A stretch of 64,000 bases of DNA. Source: SCUS01 sp966211675. Its GTDB lineage: Bacteria > Myxococcota_A > Polyangia > Polyangiales > Ga0077539. The stretch lies in the NCBI GenBank assembly GCA_966211675.1, contig CBIHPK010000012.1, positions 17,390 to 81,389 of the forward strand, given 5' to 3'. The notes under the pieces were generated by a model, which saw nothing but the letters and a program-made list of their open reading frames with translations, was not told the origin of the DNA and did no database searches. Positions 1 through 11,953 of the stretch are shown here, in pieces. Positions within the stretch are counted from its first letter, which is position 1, and every line of letters starts with the position of its first letter. The translations under genes and the position numbers were made by a program.

Positions 1-184
1 CGATGAGCTTCACCGCGCCGGCGTCGTCGATGCGCTCTCCATAGGCGGCCGCGATGTCGACGACCAGCTTCACCTCCGCGGCGGTGACCGCCATGGAGGT
101 GCCCGGGACCGGGATGAGCCCGCCGACCCCCGCCCCCGCCGCGTATTTCATCACGAGCTGCTGACAGTGTTCGCGTGCGAGCAT
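1..184 (-). CDS. DUF697-like protein, 5' part only (cut by window edge)
   Basis: Only the first 61 codons lie inside the window. They start at an ATG (184-182) preceded by a GGAGG ribosome-binding site seven bases upstream. The visible sequence has a Gly/Ala-rich stretch with an IPVPG motif at about residues 24-28, followed by a hydrophobic helix and an AAAYG end. That pattern resembles the DUF697 domain found in GTPase-associated membrane proteins. The gene runs in the same direction as the tRNA and lon upstream. The family call rests on a short stretch, and the function is unknown. Confidence 0.55.
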   Translation of the reverse strand, partial: MLAREHCQQLVMKYAAGAGVGGLIPVPGTSMAVTAAEVKLVVDIAAAYGERIDDAGAVKLI

Positions 185-229
185 CGGGGGGCCTCCGACC
201 GAAGGGCCTGTTGGGGGGTAGAAGAACGG

Positions 230-301
230 TGCGCGGGGCAGGGATCGAACCTGCGACATCCTGCGTGTAAAGCAGGCGCTCTGCCACTGAGCTAACCGCG
301 C
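230..301 (-). tRNA. tRNA-Val (anticodon UAC)
   Basis: The reverse strand folds as a 72-base cloverleaf. It has a seven-base acceptor stem, with one T-C mismatch at position 7-66, and a four-base D stem GCTC/GAGC. The anticodon stem is CCTGC/GCAGG around the loop TTTACAC, and the T stem is GCAGG/CCTGC around TTCGATC. The anticodon TAC reads valine GUA/GUG codons. The 3' CCA is not encoded: the sequence after the stem reads ACCG. It lies between lon and the DUF697 gene on the same strand. Confidence 0.93.
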
Positions 302-307
302 TCGCGA

Positions 308-333
308 GACCCCCCTTGTGCTCCGCGGGGGTC
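308..333 (-). terminator. Candidate hairpin terminator downstream of lon
   Basis: A perfect 7-bp inverted repeat, GACCCCC (308-314) with GGGGGTC (327-333), brackets a 12-base loop. It sits between the lon stop codon and the tRNA-Val gene. There is no T-run after it, so this is a structural candidate only. It could also be a processing boundary between the lon transcript and the tRNA. Confidence 0.4.
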
Positions 334-339
334 CGCAGG

Positions 340-2820
<2,481 letters not shown>

Positions 2821-2844
2821 GGAGGCTCCTAAGGCGAGAGGAGG

Positions 2845-4101
<1,257 letters not shown>

Positions 4102-4160
4102 CAGTGCCTCGTTCCTCCACGGCTCAATGCGCGTGGCTGGGATATGCTCAATCCGGGTCG

Positions 4161-4189
4161 AGTCTAGACGCCGCCCCACTACGGGGCAA
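4161..4189 (-). promoter_or_regulatory. Candidate sigma-70-type promoter for clpX
   Basis: On the minus strand TTGCCC (4189-4184) and TAGACT (4166-4161) are separated by 17 bases. Each box matches the sigma-70 consensus at four of six positions. It lies in the 108-base gap between clpP and the chosen clpX start. The spacer contains a CCCC-GTAGT-GGGG hairpin that could instead act as a weak terminator for clpP. This is a pattern match only. Confidence 0.35.
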
Positions 4190-4209
4190 GCGAACCGCAG
4201 CGATCGCGC

Positions 4210-4830
<621 letters not shown>

Positions 4831-4832
4831 GC

Positions 4833-6134
4833 TCACGCCTCCTTCGCCGGACCGACTTCGCTGGCGTCGGTCGGCACCTCCGTGATCGTCGCCTTGCTCA
4901 ACAGCAGGTCGAGCACCTTCTTCTCCAGCACCTCGCTGATGAGCAGGTCGCGCTTCTGCTGGTCGCGGTACTCCACGCGCAGCCGCGGGAGCGCGCGCCC
5001 GGTCTCCTTCGCCATCTCCTCGAGCCGGGCGTTGAGGTCCGCCTCGGTGACGCTGATGCCGTGCGTGCGCGCCACCTCGGTGAGGAGCAGGCCTGCGCGC
5101 ACCCGCTGCTCGGCCTCGCCGCGCAGGGTCGACTCGAGGTCGGCGCCCTCGCCGAGCGAGCCGCCGAGCTCGCGCAGCAGCGACGGCCGGAGCTGCCCGA
5201 GCACCTGGGTCACGAGCGACGGCGGCACCGGGATGGTGTTGGCCTTCACCAGGCTCTCGATGGCCTCCTCGCGGACCTCGTCGTCCGAGCGGTCGGCGAA
5301 CTGCTTCTGGAGCGTGGCGAGCGTGCTGGCCTTGAGGGCCTCGAGGCTCTCGGCGCCGACGTCCTTGGCGAACTCGTCGTCGAGCTCGGGGAGCACCTTC
5401 TCCTGGAGCGCGGTGAGCGACAGGCGGAAGGCGGCGGTCTTGCCCGCGAGCTCCTTCTGACGGTGCGTCTCCGGGAAGGTCACCGGGACCTCACGGGTCT
5501 CGCCCGGGGACATTCCCCGGAGGCCGTCGTCGATCTCCTTGATCAGGGTGTTGCGGCCGAGCTCCACGGTGCGGCCCTTGGCGCCGAACTCCACCAGCTC
5601 GTTGCCGTCGACCAGGATCGCGACGTCGAAGGTCGCCGTGTCCGTCTCCTTCGCGGGGCGCATGGGCTCCGGCGTGCGGAGCGTGGCGTTCTCCTCGCGC
5701 TTCTGCTGGAGGGCGACGTCGAGCTCCTTGTCGCCGACGGAGTAGACCTTGCGGGTGAGCTTGAGCGCGCCGAGGTCGATGCCGCTCATGTCGGGGCGGA
5801 CCTCGACCTGCGCGGTGTAGGCCCACTCGGCGGTGCTCAGCAGGTCGCTCTCGGTCTCGACGCGCGGCTGGCCGATGACCTCGAGCTTCTGATCGCGGAT
5901 GGCGCCCGGCAGCGTCTCGTCGATCATCTTGCGGAACACGTCCGACGCGACCTGCCCCCCGAAGTACTGCTTCAGCACCGGGCGCGGCACCTTGCCCTTG
6001 CGGAACCCTCGGATCTGCGCGTCGCGCCCGAGCTTCTGGAAGGCGCGGTCGAGTTCGGCGTCGACCTTCTCCTTGGCCAGGACGACGCGGAGCGACACTT
6101 CAACGGGCGAGAGACGCGAGACAGTGACCTGCAT
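4833..6134 (-). CDS. tig: Trigger factor, ribosome-associated chaperone
   Basis: A ribosome-bound folding chaperone with peptidyl-prolyl isomerase activity. The 433 residues hold the N-terminal ribosome-binding domain with a GFRKGKVP signature near residues 42-49, a divergent FKBP-like PPIase domain in the middle and a long helical C-terminal chaperone domain. The chosen ATG (6134) gives the usual MQVTVSRLSPVE-like beginning. An upstream ATG at 6206 would add 24 unrelated residues and would lie in the -35 region of the candidate promoter at 6179-6206. It is the first gene of the tig-clpP-clpX-lon cluster, the order found in many proteobacteria. Confidence 0.96.
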   Translation of the reverse strand: MQVTVSRLSPVEVSLRVVLAKEKVDAELDRAFQKLGRDAQIRGFRKGKVPRPVLKQYFGGQVASDVFRKMIDETLPGAIRDQKLEVIGQPRVETESDLLSTAEWAYTAQVEVRPDMSGIDLGALKLTRKVYSVGDKELDVALQQKREENATLRTPEPMRPAKETDTATFDVAILVDGNELVEFGAKGRTVELGRNTLIKEIDDGLRGMSPGETREVPVTFPETHRQKELAGKTAAFRLSLTALQEKVLPELDDEFAKDVGAESLEALKASTLATLQKQFADRSDDEVREEAIESLVKANTIPVPPSLVTQVLGQLRPSLLRELGGSLGEGADLESTLRGEAEQRVRAGLLLTEVARTHGISVTEADLNARLEEMAKETGRALPRLRVEYRDQQKRDLLISEVLEKKVLDLLLSKATITEVPTDASEVGPAKEA

Positions 6135-6178
6135 GGAACGCTGTGCCTCAACGGGGGGTGAAAGGTGACGGGCGGCGG

Positions 6179-6206
6179 ACTCTAACGAGGGGGGCCTATG
6201 TGTCAA
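6179..6206 (-). promoter_or_regulatory. Candidate sigma-70-type promoter for tig-clpP
   Basis: On the minus strand a perfect -35 box TTGACA (6206-6201) and TAGAGT (6184-6179, four of six matches) are separated by 16 bases. It lies about 45 bases upstream of the chosen tig ATG, in a short gap after the convergently oriented reading context ends. It is the best promoter-like match I found in the window, but it remains a pattern match. Confidence 0.5.
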
Positions 6207-6214
6207 GCACGCGA

Positions 6215-7207
6215 TCAGCGGATGGCGGTGACCCAGCCGAGCGCTCGACGCACCTCCGGCACGAAGTCCGGCGGCAGCTGGTGCCCCGCGGCGGCGAGGA
6301 TACGGAGCTCGATCCGACCCAGGCGCTCGCGGCGCATGAGCGCGGCGGCGCGCCGGGAGCGCTCGACGATGCCATCACCGGCACCGGTAAGGAGGTACAC
6401 GCGGCGGAGCGCTCGACGGGCCGCGGGGTAGAGCTCGGTGTTCATCCCGACGTAGCCGTCGTGCGCGGCGAAGATCACCCAGCGGGGGAAGACCACCGGC
6501 TCCATCAGGCCGGTCTGCATCGCCACGAAGGCGCCCTCGCTGAAGCCCATCACCACGTTGTCGTTGCGCCGGACCCGCCGGGGGAAGCGGCGCGAGAGCG
6601 CGTCGAGCGAGGCCATGGTGTAGCTGTGGGCGAGCGCGGCGTTGTTGTTCCAGACCCGGTGGCCGTCTCCGCGGACACCGGGGCCCTGCGGGCAGACCAG
6701 CCACCCCCGCTGCGTCACCACCGGGGCGAAGCGGGCGCAGTTCTCCCTCGGGTCGGCCCCCCGCGCGTGCAGGTACACGAACACCCTCGCCCGGCCCCCT
6801 ACCCTCGGCCGGAAGAACCACGCGTCTGGAATCCCCGGGAGCTCCAGCTGCTCGGGGTCCGCCGGGTTGCGCCGCCGCCGGGCCCGCTGCGCCGCCACCA
6901 GCCGCTCGTGCTCGAGCCGGTCGTCCGAGCGGCCGAACATCCGCGCCCGCACCGGACGCGTGGTGCCGGTCACCGTGTTGGGCCGGGTGGGCAGCGGCTC
7001 GTCCGGCTGCGCGTGCGCCTCGGGGGCGGGCGACGGGGTCGGCCCGTCGTCGGGCAGCTCCGTCGAGTCGCCGACGACGATCGGGTCGGGCTCGGCGCTC
7101 CCTCCATCGGGCGCGGGCTGGGCCGCCGCCCCGGGCGACCACAGCGCGACCGCGAGCAGCGCTCCGCGCGCGAGGGACCATGGCCTGGTGGGGTGACCCG
7201 GGGACAT
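6215..7207 (-). CDS. Secreted alpha/beta-hydrolase (esterase/phospholipase-like)
   Basis: A 330-residue protein with an N-terminal signal peptide ending near AAAQ (about residue 30), a Pro/Asp-rich linker to about residue 95, then an alpha/beta-hydrolase fold. The nucleophile elbow GFSEG places Ser223. Asp278 (GAGDG) and His309 (AAGHQ) complete a plausible triad, and a YLHARG turn near residue 145 fits the oxyanion region. It probably acts in the periplasm or outside the cell on an ester. The substrate cannot be read from the sequence. It lies downstream of and separate from the tig promoter, with its own gap on both sides. Confidence 0.72.
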   Translation of the reverse strand: MSPGHPTRPWSLARGALLAVALWSPGAAAQPAPDGGSAEPDPIVVGDSTELPDDGPTPSPAPEAHAQPDEPLPTRPNTVTGTTRPVRARMFGRSDDRLEHERLVAAQRARRRRNPADPEQLELPGIPDAWFFRPRVGGRARVFVYLHARGADPRENCARFAPVVTQRGWLVCPQGPGVRGDGHRVWNNNAALAHSYTMASLDALSRRFPRRVRRNDNVVMGFSEGAFVAMQTGLMEPVVFPRWVIFAAHDGYVGMNTELYPAARRALRRVYLLTGAGDGIVERSRRAAALMRRERLGRIELRILAAAGHQLPPDFVPEVRRALGWVTAIR

Positions 7208-7248
7208 TGGGCGGAGTGCGTTAGCGCCCGTCCGCGCCGAGGGTCAAG

Positions 7249-9006
7249 TCAGGGCGCCGGGGCCGGCGCCTCCTCGGGCTCGTGCATCACCGCCGGGGCG
7301 GGGCGGGTGCGCAGCGAGCGCGTGTAGTCGACGACCATCGTCAGCTCGCGCTCGTTCATCCGATCGTGGAAGCGCGGCATGTGATTGCGCTCGCCGTAGT
7401 TCTCGCGTGCGCCGGGGTTGAGCATCTGCGCGCGGATGTACGCGCGGGAGCCCCACGCGTCGAGGTTCGGGGCGTCGCGGTCGACGGCCTCGGTGCCGGA
7501 GGTGTCGCCCTCCCCCTGGTGGCAGGTGGTGCAGCGGCGGTGGTAGATCGTGTCGCCCGCGGCCACGAGCGCGGCGTCCGGGGTCGGCTCGCCGGGCTCA
7601 TACCCCCTCGAGTAAAGCCACTCCGCCACCGCCCGCACCCCGTCGTCGTGGAGGCGCCGGAGCTGCCCCCGCATGTCGTGGATCTCCGTGGTCCCCATGA
7701 GCTCCGGGTGGTCGGGCCATACGACGAAGGCCGTCGCCCACTCGCGGGAGCCGAAGCCGTCGAGCCGAGGGCCCTTGTGCTCGCGGCTCACGCCGCGCAC
7801 GGCGTGGCAGGTTCCGCAGTGCTGCACGAAGAGCTCGCCGGGGCGCACCGCGGGGTCGTTGTGGAGCATCTCCAGCGGACCCTCCGGGGGAATGCCCGCT
7901 CGGGCGAGCCGCCTCGCCCGCCCCGCGGTGGCCTGGGCCTCCCGGAGCGAGCGACGGAAGGCGGGCGTCGCGAGGCCGCGGCGCTGCTGAACGCCCAGCG
8001 CCACCGCGCCGAGGCCCGCCAGCACCAGCGGCAGCAGCACCAGAGCGCGCCGGAAGCGGGAGTCGCTCCGGTCGATCCAGGGCAGCAGCGCGAGGAAGGT
8101 GGTGAGCGCGCCGGGGATGATCATCGTGCCGATGACCTGACGGCGGCCCGGGAAGTACCGGAGCAGCTGCGAGAGCGGCGAGAAGAACCAGGTGGGCACC
8201 GCGGGGAAGTGGCTCGCGGAGTCGGCCGGGGCGTCGAGGGGAGCGCCCCACTTGAGGGCCAGCCAGGTGACCACCGCGACGGCGACCATCGCCGCGACGG
8301 CGTCGCGCGCGGCCTGGCCGGGCCACCATCGGGCCTGCGGGTCGCCGCGATCGGCGTCGCCCTTCAGGCCGTGGCGGCGGACCATCGCGACGTGCGCCCG
8401 CACGCCCAGCAGCAGCGCCAGCGGGACCAGCCACACGTGCAGGGTGTGGAAGCGCGTCAGGGTGAGCTGGCCGAAGTGCGCTCCGCCGATGAGCAGGCGC
8501 TGGAGGGCGTGACCCAGCAGCGGGACGCTCGCGATGATGCCGACCTCGATGCGGGAGACCCAGTAGCCGCGCTGGTCCCAGGAGAGCGGGAAGCCGGTCA
8601 TCGCGGCGAAGAGGACCAGACCCCCGAGCGCGAGGCCGAGCAGGTGGTTGATCTCTCGCGGCCGGCGCGATGCCCGGTCGACGACCACCTGCACGAGGTG
8701 CAGCCCGAGCAGCACCACGATGGCGTGCATGCCGAAGTGATGGAGCCCACGCACGAGGTGCCCCCACGGCAGCACCACCTCCATGTACCAGGTGCTCGAC
8801 CACGCGGCGGTGGTGGTGGGCGAGTACACCGTCATCATCGCAGCGCCGGTGACCGCCTCCAGCAGCAGCAGCGAGACCAGCGCGGCGCCGAACACGCGAC
8901 GCCAGCGGGGACCGCCGGGCGCCGCCACGTCGACCGCGCGCCCGAGGGCGCTCGGCAGCCCGGTGCGCTCCTCGAGGAAGGCCTTCCATCGCGGGGGCGA
9001 GGTCAT
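7249..9006 (-). CDS. Cytochrome b6-type subunit fused to a diheme c-type domain
   Basis: A quinol-oxidising membrane subunit of a bc-type complex. The 585-residue chain begins with a cytochrome b region. Candidate axial heme ligands are His89/His103 and His190/His205, the second pair with 14 residues between, as in cytochrome b6. More membrane helices follow to about residue 350. The C-terminal part is soluble and holds two CxxCH heme c sites, CGTCH at 397 and CTTCH at about 492. It starts four bases after the Rieske gene, so the two form an operon. No separate cytochrome c1 gene is present, so the fused heme c domain probably takes that role. The ATG at 9006 was chosen because the b fold begins directly after it. 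Confidence 0.85.
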   Translation of the reverse strand: MTSPPRWKAFLEERTGLPSALGRAVDVAAPGGPRWRRVFGAALVSLLLLEAVTGAAMMTVYSPTTTAAWSSTWYMEVVLPWGHLVRGLHHFGMHAIVVLLGLHLVQVVVDRASRRPREINHLLGLALGGLVLFAAMTGFPLSWDQRGYWVSRIEVGIIASVPLLGHALQRLLIGGAHFGQLTLTRFHTLHVWLVPLALLLGVRAHVAMVRRHGLKGDADRGDPQARWWPGQAARDAVAAMVAVAVVTWLALKWGAPLDAPADSASHFPAVPTWFFSPLSQLLRYFPGRRQVIGTMIIPGALTTFLALLPWIDRSDSRFRRALVLLPLVLAGLGAVALGVQQRRGLATPAFRRSLREAQATAGRARRLARAGIPPEGPLEMLHNDPAVRPGELFVQHCGTCHAVRGVSREHKGPRLDGFGSREWATAFVVWPDHPELMGTTEIHDMRGQLRRLHDDGVRAVAEWLYSRGYEPGEPTPDAALVAAGDTIYHRRCTTCHQGEGDTSGTEAVDRDAPNLDAWGSRAYIRAQMLNPGARENYGERNHMPRFHDRMNERELTMVVDYTRSLRTRPAPAVMHEPEEAPAPAP

Positions 9007-9010
9007 GCGA

Positions 9011-9544
9011 TCAGCCCTCCTCGCGGATGCGCTCGGCCACGCCGAGCCGGAAGCGCGCCCAGCGCACCTCGACGTGACCGTCGCGCACCCGCGCCTCGAT
9101 CGGGTCCATCGCGCGGGGAGAGGGGCCGCGCAGCGCCTCGCCGCGGCGATCGAAATCGCTGGTGTGGCAGGGGCACACGAAGCCCGTATCGCTGCGATCG
9201 ATGAGGCAGCCGAGGTGGGGGCATACGGCCGAGAGCGCGCGCAGGGTCTCCGGCCCCTCACCCCCGCGGAGCAGCCAGACGGTGCCGAGGCGGCGGTCGG
9301 GCGAGACGTTCCAGACGTCGACCTCCGCGCCGATGACGTGCGCCTGGACGGGAGTGCCGATCGCGAGCTGCTCCCAGCGCGCCACCGCGCGCCAGCCCTC
9401 GTCGCCGCCCGGAGGACGGCCCGGCAGGCGCGGCGCGTTCGCGGAGGAGGCCACCAACGCCGCCGCGGGCAGCACGACCGCCCCTGCGGCCGCGGCGCCC
9501 GCGACCCCGGCCACGACCTTCAATGCCTTCCTTCGATCGACCAT
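9011..9544 (-). CDS. Rieske 2Fe-2S protein of the bc complex
   Basis: A 177-residue membrane-anchored electron carrier between quinol and cytochrome c. The N-terminus has a basic RRK followed by a hydrophobic Ala/Val helix (about residues 9-33), a Tat-type signal anchor. The cluster ligands are Cys108/His110 (CPHLGC) and Cys124/His127 (CPCH), with Cys113 and Cys126 forming the usual disulfide. It is the first gene of a two-gene operon with the cytochrome b/c fusion and is transcribed away from tamA. Confidence 0.92.
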   Translation of the reverse strand: MVDRRKALKVVAGVAGAAAAGAVVLPAAALVASSANAPRLPGRPPGGDEGWRAVARWEQLAIGTPVQAHVIGAEVDVWNVSPDRRLGTVWLLRGGEGPETLRALSAVCPHLGCLIDRSDTGFVCPCHTSDFDRRGEALRGPSPRAMDPIEARVRDGHVEVRWARFRLGVAERIREEG

Positions 9545-9619
9545 TCCTCGGGGACCTCCACCTTCACGCGTCGATGTGCCGCTGCCGGACTCGAAACCCG
9601 TGCACTATCCTCGCAGTCG

Positions 9620-11953
9620 ATGACCGGTCCGCGTCGAACCCTTCACTTCAGCCTCGCTGCGGTCGCGCTCATCGTCACAGGCTGTCCCGCTCGGATCGTG
9701 CCTGGGCGGACGATCGTAACGGAACTGAACCTGCAGGGAGTCCATAACGTCGACGACGACGCCCTGCGCAACCGGGTCGCCACGCGAGAGACCTCCCTCT
9801 GGCCCGCCAACCGGCCACGCTTCCTCCGCTGGTGGCGCTGGTGGTGGGTCGACCCCGAGTACCTCGATCCCGCGGCGCTCACGCGCGACCAGGCCCGCGT
9901 GCTGCGCTTCTACCAGGCGCGCGGCTACTACGACGCCCACGTCGCGAGGCCGCGGGTCACCGAGCTCGGCAACAGCCGCGCGCGCGTCGACATCGACGTG
10001 ACCGAGGGCGCGCCCACGCTGGTGGAGGACCTCCGCCTGCGAGGCTGCGAGCCCGGTGACGTCGACCCGCTCCCCGCGCGCATCTGTGCCAGCATCAGCT
10101 CCGGGCTGCGCACCACCCCGGGCTCGCTCTTCGACGAGGACCGCTTCCACTTCGACCGCTCGCTGATCTTCGACTCGCTGCGCGAGGCGGGCTACGCGAC
10201 GCCGACGGTGATCCCGCACGCCGCGGTCGACCCGGCGACCCGCCGCGCGTGGGTCGAGTACACCGCCCGCTCCGGCCCGCAGAGCCGCTTCGGCGTGGTG
10301 ACGCTGCGCCTCTCGCCCAGCACCGCGCCCTACACCGCGACGCACCTGCCCAACGGGCTCCCGGTGTCGGTCATCCGCTCGGCGCTCAACATCGACCCGG
10401 GCAACCGCTACTCGCGCCGCGCGCTCGTCGACGGCCAGCAGGCCCTCTTCGACCTCGGCGTCTTCGGCATCGCGCGCATCGAGGAGGCCCCCCGGCCCGG
10501 CGGCGTCGTCGACCTCAACCTCACGCTCTCTACCGCGCGCCTCTGGCGGGCGCGACTCGGCGGCGGCGTCGAGTACGACAGCGTCCGCTCCAACGTCCAC
10601 CTGCTCGCCTCGTACGAGCACCGCAACGCGCTCGGCGGGTTCCGGCGCTTCCGCATCGAGGCGCGGCCACTGCTCTACTTCGTCAACCTCGGGAGCTTGT
10701 TCCGCGGCGGAGACGCCCAGACGCAGGCGCCATTCCGGGTAGTGCCCGGCGCCTCGGTGATGATGGAGATCGCGCGGCCGGAGATCTTCCGTCGCACGCT
10801 GGGCCTGGTCTCCGTGCAGTACGAGCTCGCGCCGGACCCGCTCATCCCCTCGATCGCGTACCGCCAGGCCGCGCGCGTCACCGCCGGGCTCGAGCGCACC
10901 TTCACCCGGCGCATCCACGGCGCGTTCTATGTGCGCTTCACCGACCTTCAGTACCGGCCCAACGAGATCGCCGACGGCGCCACCTTTCGGACCAACCGCG
11001 AGACGCTCGAGAACGACCCCATCTACCGGGACCTCTACTTCGACCAGCGCTATCTGCACCTCGAGCAGACGATCTCCTACGACACCCGCGACGACCGGGC
11101 GCACCCCTCGCGGGGCGTCTTCCTCTCGGCCAACCTCCTGGAGGGCGTGCGCATCCCGTCGGTGTCGGAATACACCTTCGTCCGCGCCTCCGCCGAGGCC
11201 CGCACCTACGTCTCACCGCTGCGCAACATCGTGTTCGCCTTCCGCGCCATGGTCGGCGGGACCATCGGCAGCTCCTACGAGGCCAACGGCCACCGCTACT
11301 GGCCGCTGCCTTCGGACCTGCGCTTCGTCTCCGGCGGCTCGCAGTCCAACCGCGGCTACCCCTACGGCCGCGTGGGCGTGCTCGGAACCGTGCCCATCGC
11401 GGCCATGGCCGGCACCGGCGCCTCGGCCGAGCGCACCACTGCGCTCGGGGGGACGGGCGTCTTCGAGGCCTCCGCCGAGGCGCGCTGGCAGCCCAGCCAT
11501 TTCGGCATGGTGGCCTTCCTCGACCTCTCCAACGTCGTCGGCATCGACCCGGAGCCCTTCGTCAACCCGCAGGGGATGCAGGCGCCCGGGTGCCAGCCCA
11601 CCGCCACCAACGCTGTCCCCGACGGCGTCGGATGCGCCGCCGATCGGAGCAACCGCTCGCTGCCCCCGCCGCGCGGCCTCGACCTCGACACCGTCCGCGA
11701 GCTCTTCACCAACCTGCACCCCTCCGTCGGCATCGGCCTCCGCTACCTGACCCCCATCGGCCCGCTGCGCGCCGACTTCGCCGTGCGCCTCGCGGACCTC
11801 GGCTGCTCGCGCAACGCCGCCGACGTCGCCGCGCAGAACCGCGCCGCCCCCAGTGGCTGGGCCGCCTACTACGTCGTCACCCAGCCGCGCTGCGACTTCT
11901 TCGGCGCCGACATCCCCCTTGCGATCCAGCTCTCGCTGGGGGAGGCCTACTGA
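9620..11953 (+). CDS. tamA: TamA/BamA-family outer-membrane assembly protein with a lipobox
   Basis: A 777-residue Omp85-superfamily protein: POTRA-type repeats in about residues 30-380, then a surface-antigen beta-barrel ending in LSLGEAY. It should sit in the outer membrane with periplasmic POTRA domains and help insert or export outer-membrane proteins. The N-terminus reads as a signal peptide ending in VTGC (Cys22), which fits a lipoprotein cleavage site and is unusual for this superfamily. The start at 9620 gives a normal signal sequence; longer upstream reading overlaps the Rieske gene. The stop overlaps the tamB start by one base (TGATG), implying coupling. Confidence 0.87.
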   Translation: MTGPRRTLHFSLAAVALIVTGCPARIVPGRTIVTELNLQGVHNVDDDALRNRVATRETSLWPANRPRFLRWWRWWWVDPEYLDPAALTRDQARVLRFYQARGYYDAHVARPRVTELGNSRARVDIDVTEGAPTLVEDLRLRGCEPGDVDPLPARICASISSGLRTTPGSLFDEDRFHFDRSLIFDSLREAGYATPTVIPHAAVDPATRRAWVEYTARSGPQSRFGVVTLRLSPSTAPYTATHLPNGLPVSVIRSALNIDPGNRYSRRALVDGQQALFDLGVFGIARIEEAPRPGGVVDLNLTLSTARLWRARLGGGVEYDSVRSNVHLLASYEHRNALGGFRRFRIEARPLLYFVNLGSLFRGGDAQTQAPFRVVPGASVMMEIARPEIFRRTLGLVSVQYELAPDPLIPSIAYRQAARVTAGLERTFTRRIHGAFYVRFTDLQYRPNEIADGATFRTNRETLENDPIYRDLYFDQRYLHLEQTISYDTRDDRAHPSRGVFLSANLLEGVRIPSVSEYTFVRASAEARTYVSPLRNIVFAFRAMVGGTIGSSYEANGHRYWPLPSDLRFVSGGSQSNRGYPYGRVGVLGTVPIAAMAGTGASAERTTALGGTGVFEASAEARWQPSHFGMVAFLDLSNVVGIDPEPFVNPQGMQAPGCQPTATNAVPDGVGCAADRSNRSLPPPRGLDLDTVRELFTNLHPSVGIGLRYLTPIGPLRADFAVRLADLGCSRNAADVAAQNRAAPSGWAAYYVVTQPRCDFFGADIPLAIQLSLGEAY

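Noticed and set aside
185..229. Possible hairpin between tRNA-Val and the DUF697 gene
   Set aside because: The GGCC runs are only self-complementary four-base blocks; no stem of useful length forms.
8783..9619. A longer N-terminus for the TamA-like protein, reading through the Rieske gene
   Set aside because: The upstream part is antisense to the Rieske and cytochrome genes. The ATG at 9620 starts a normal signal sequence.
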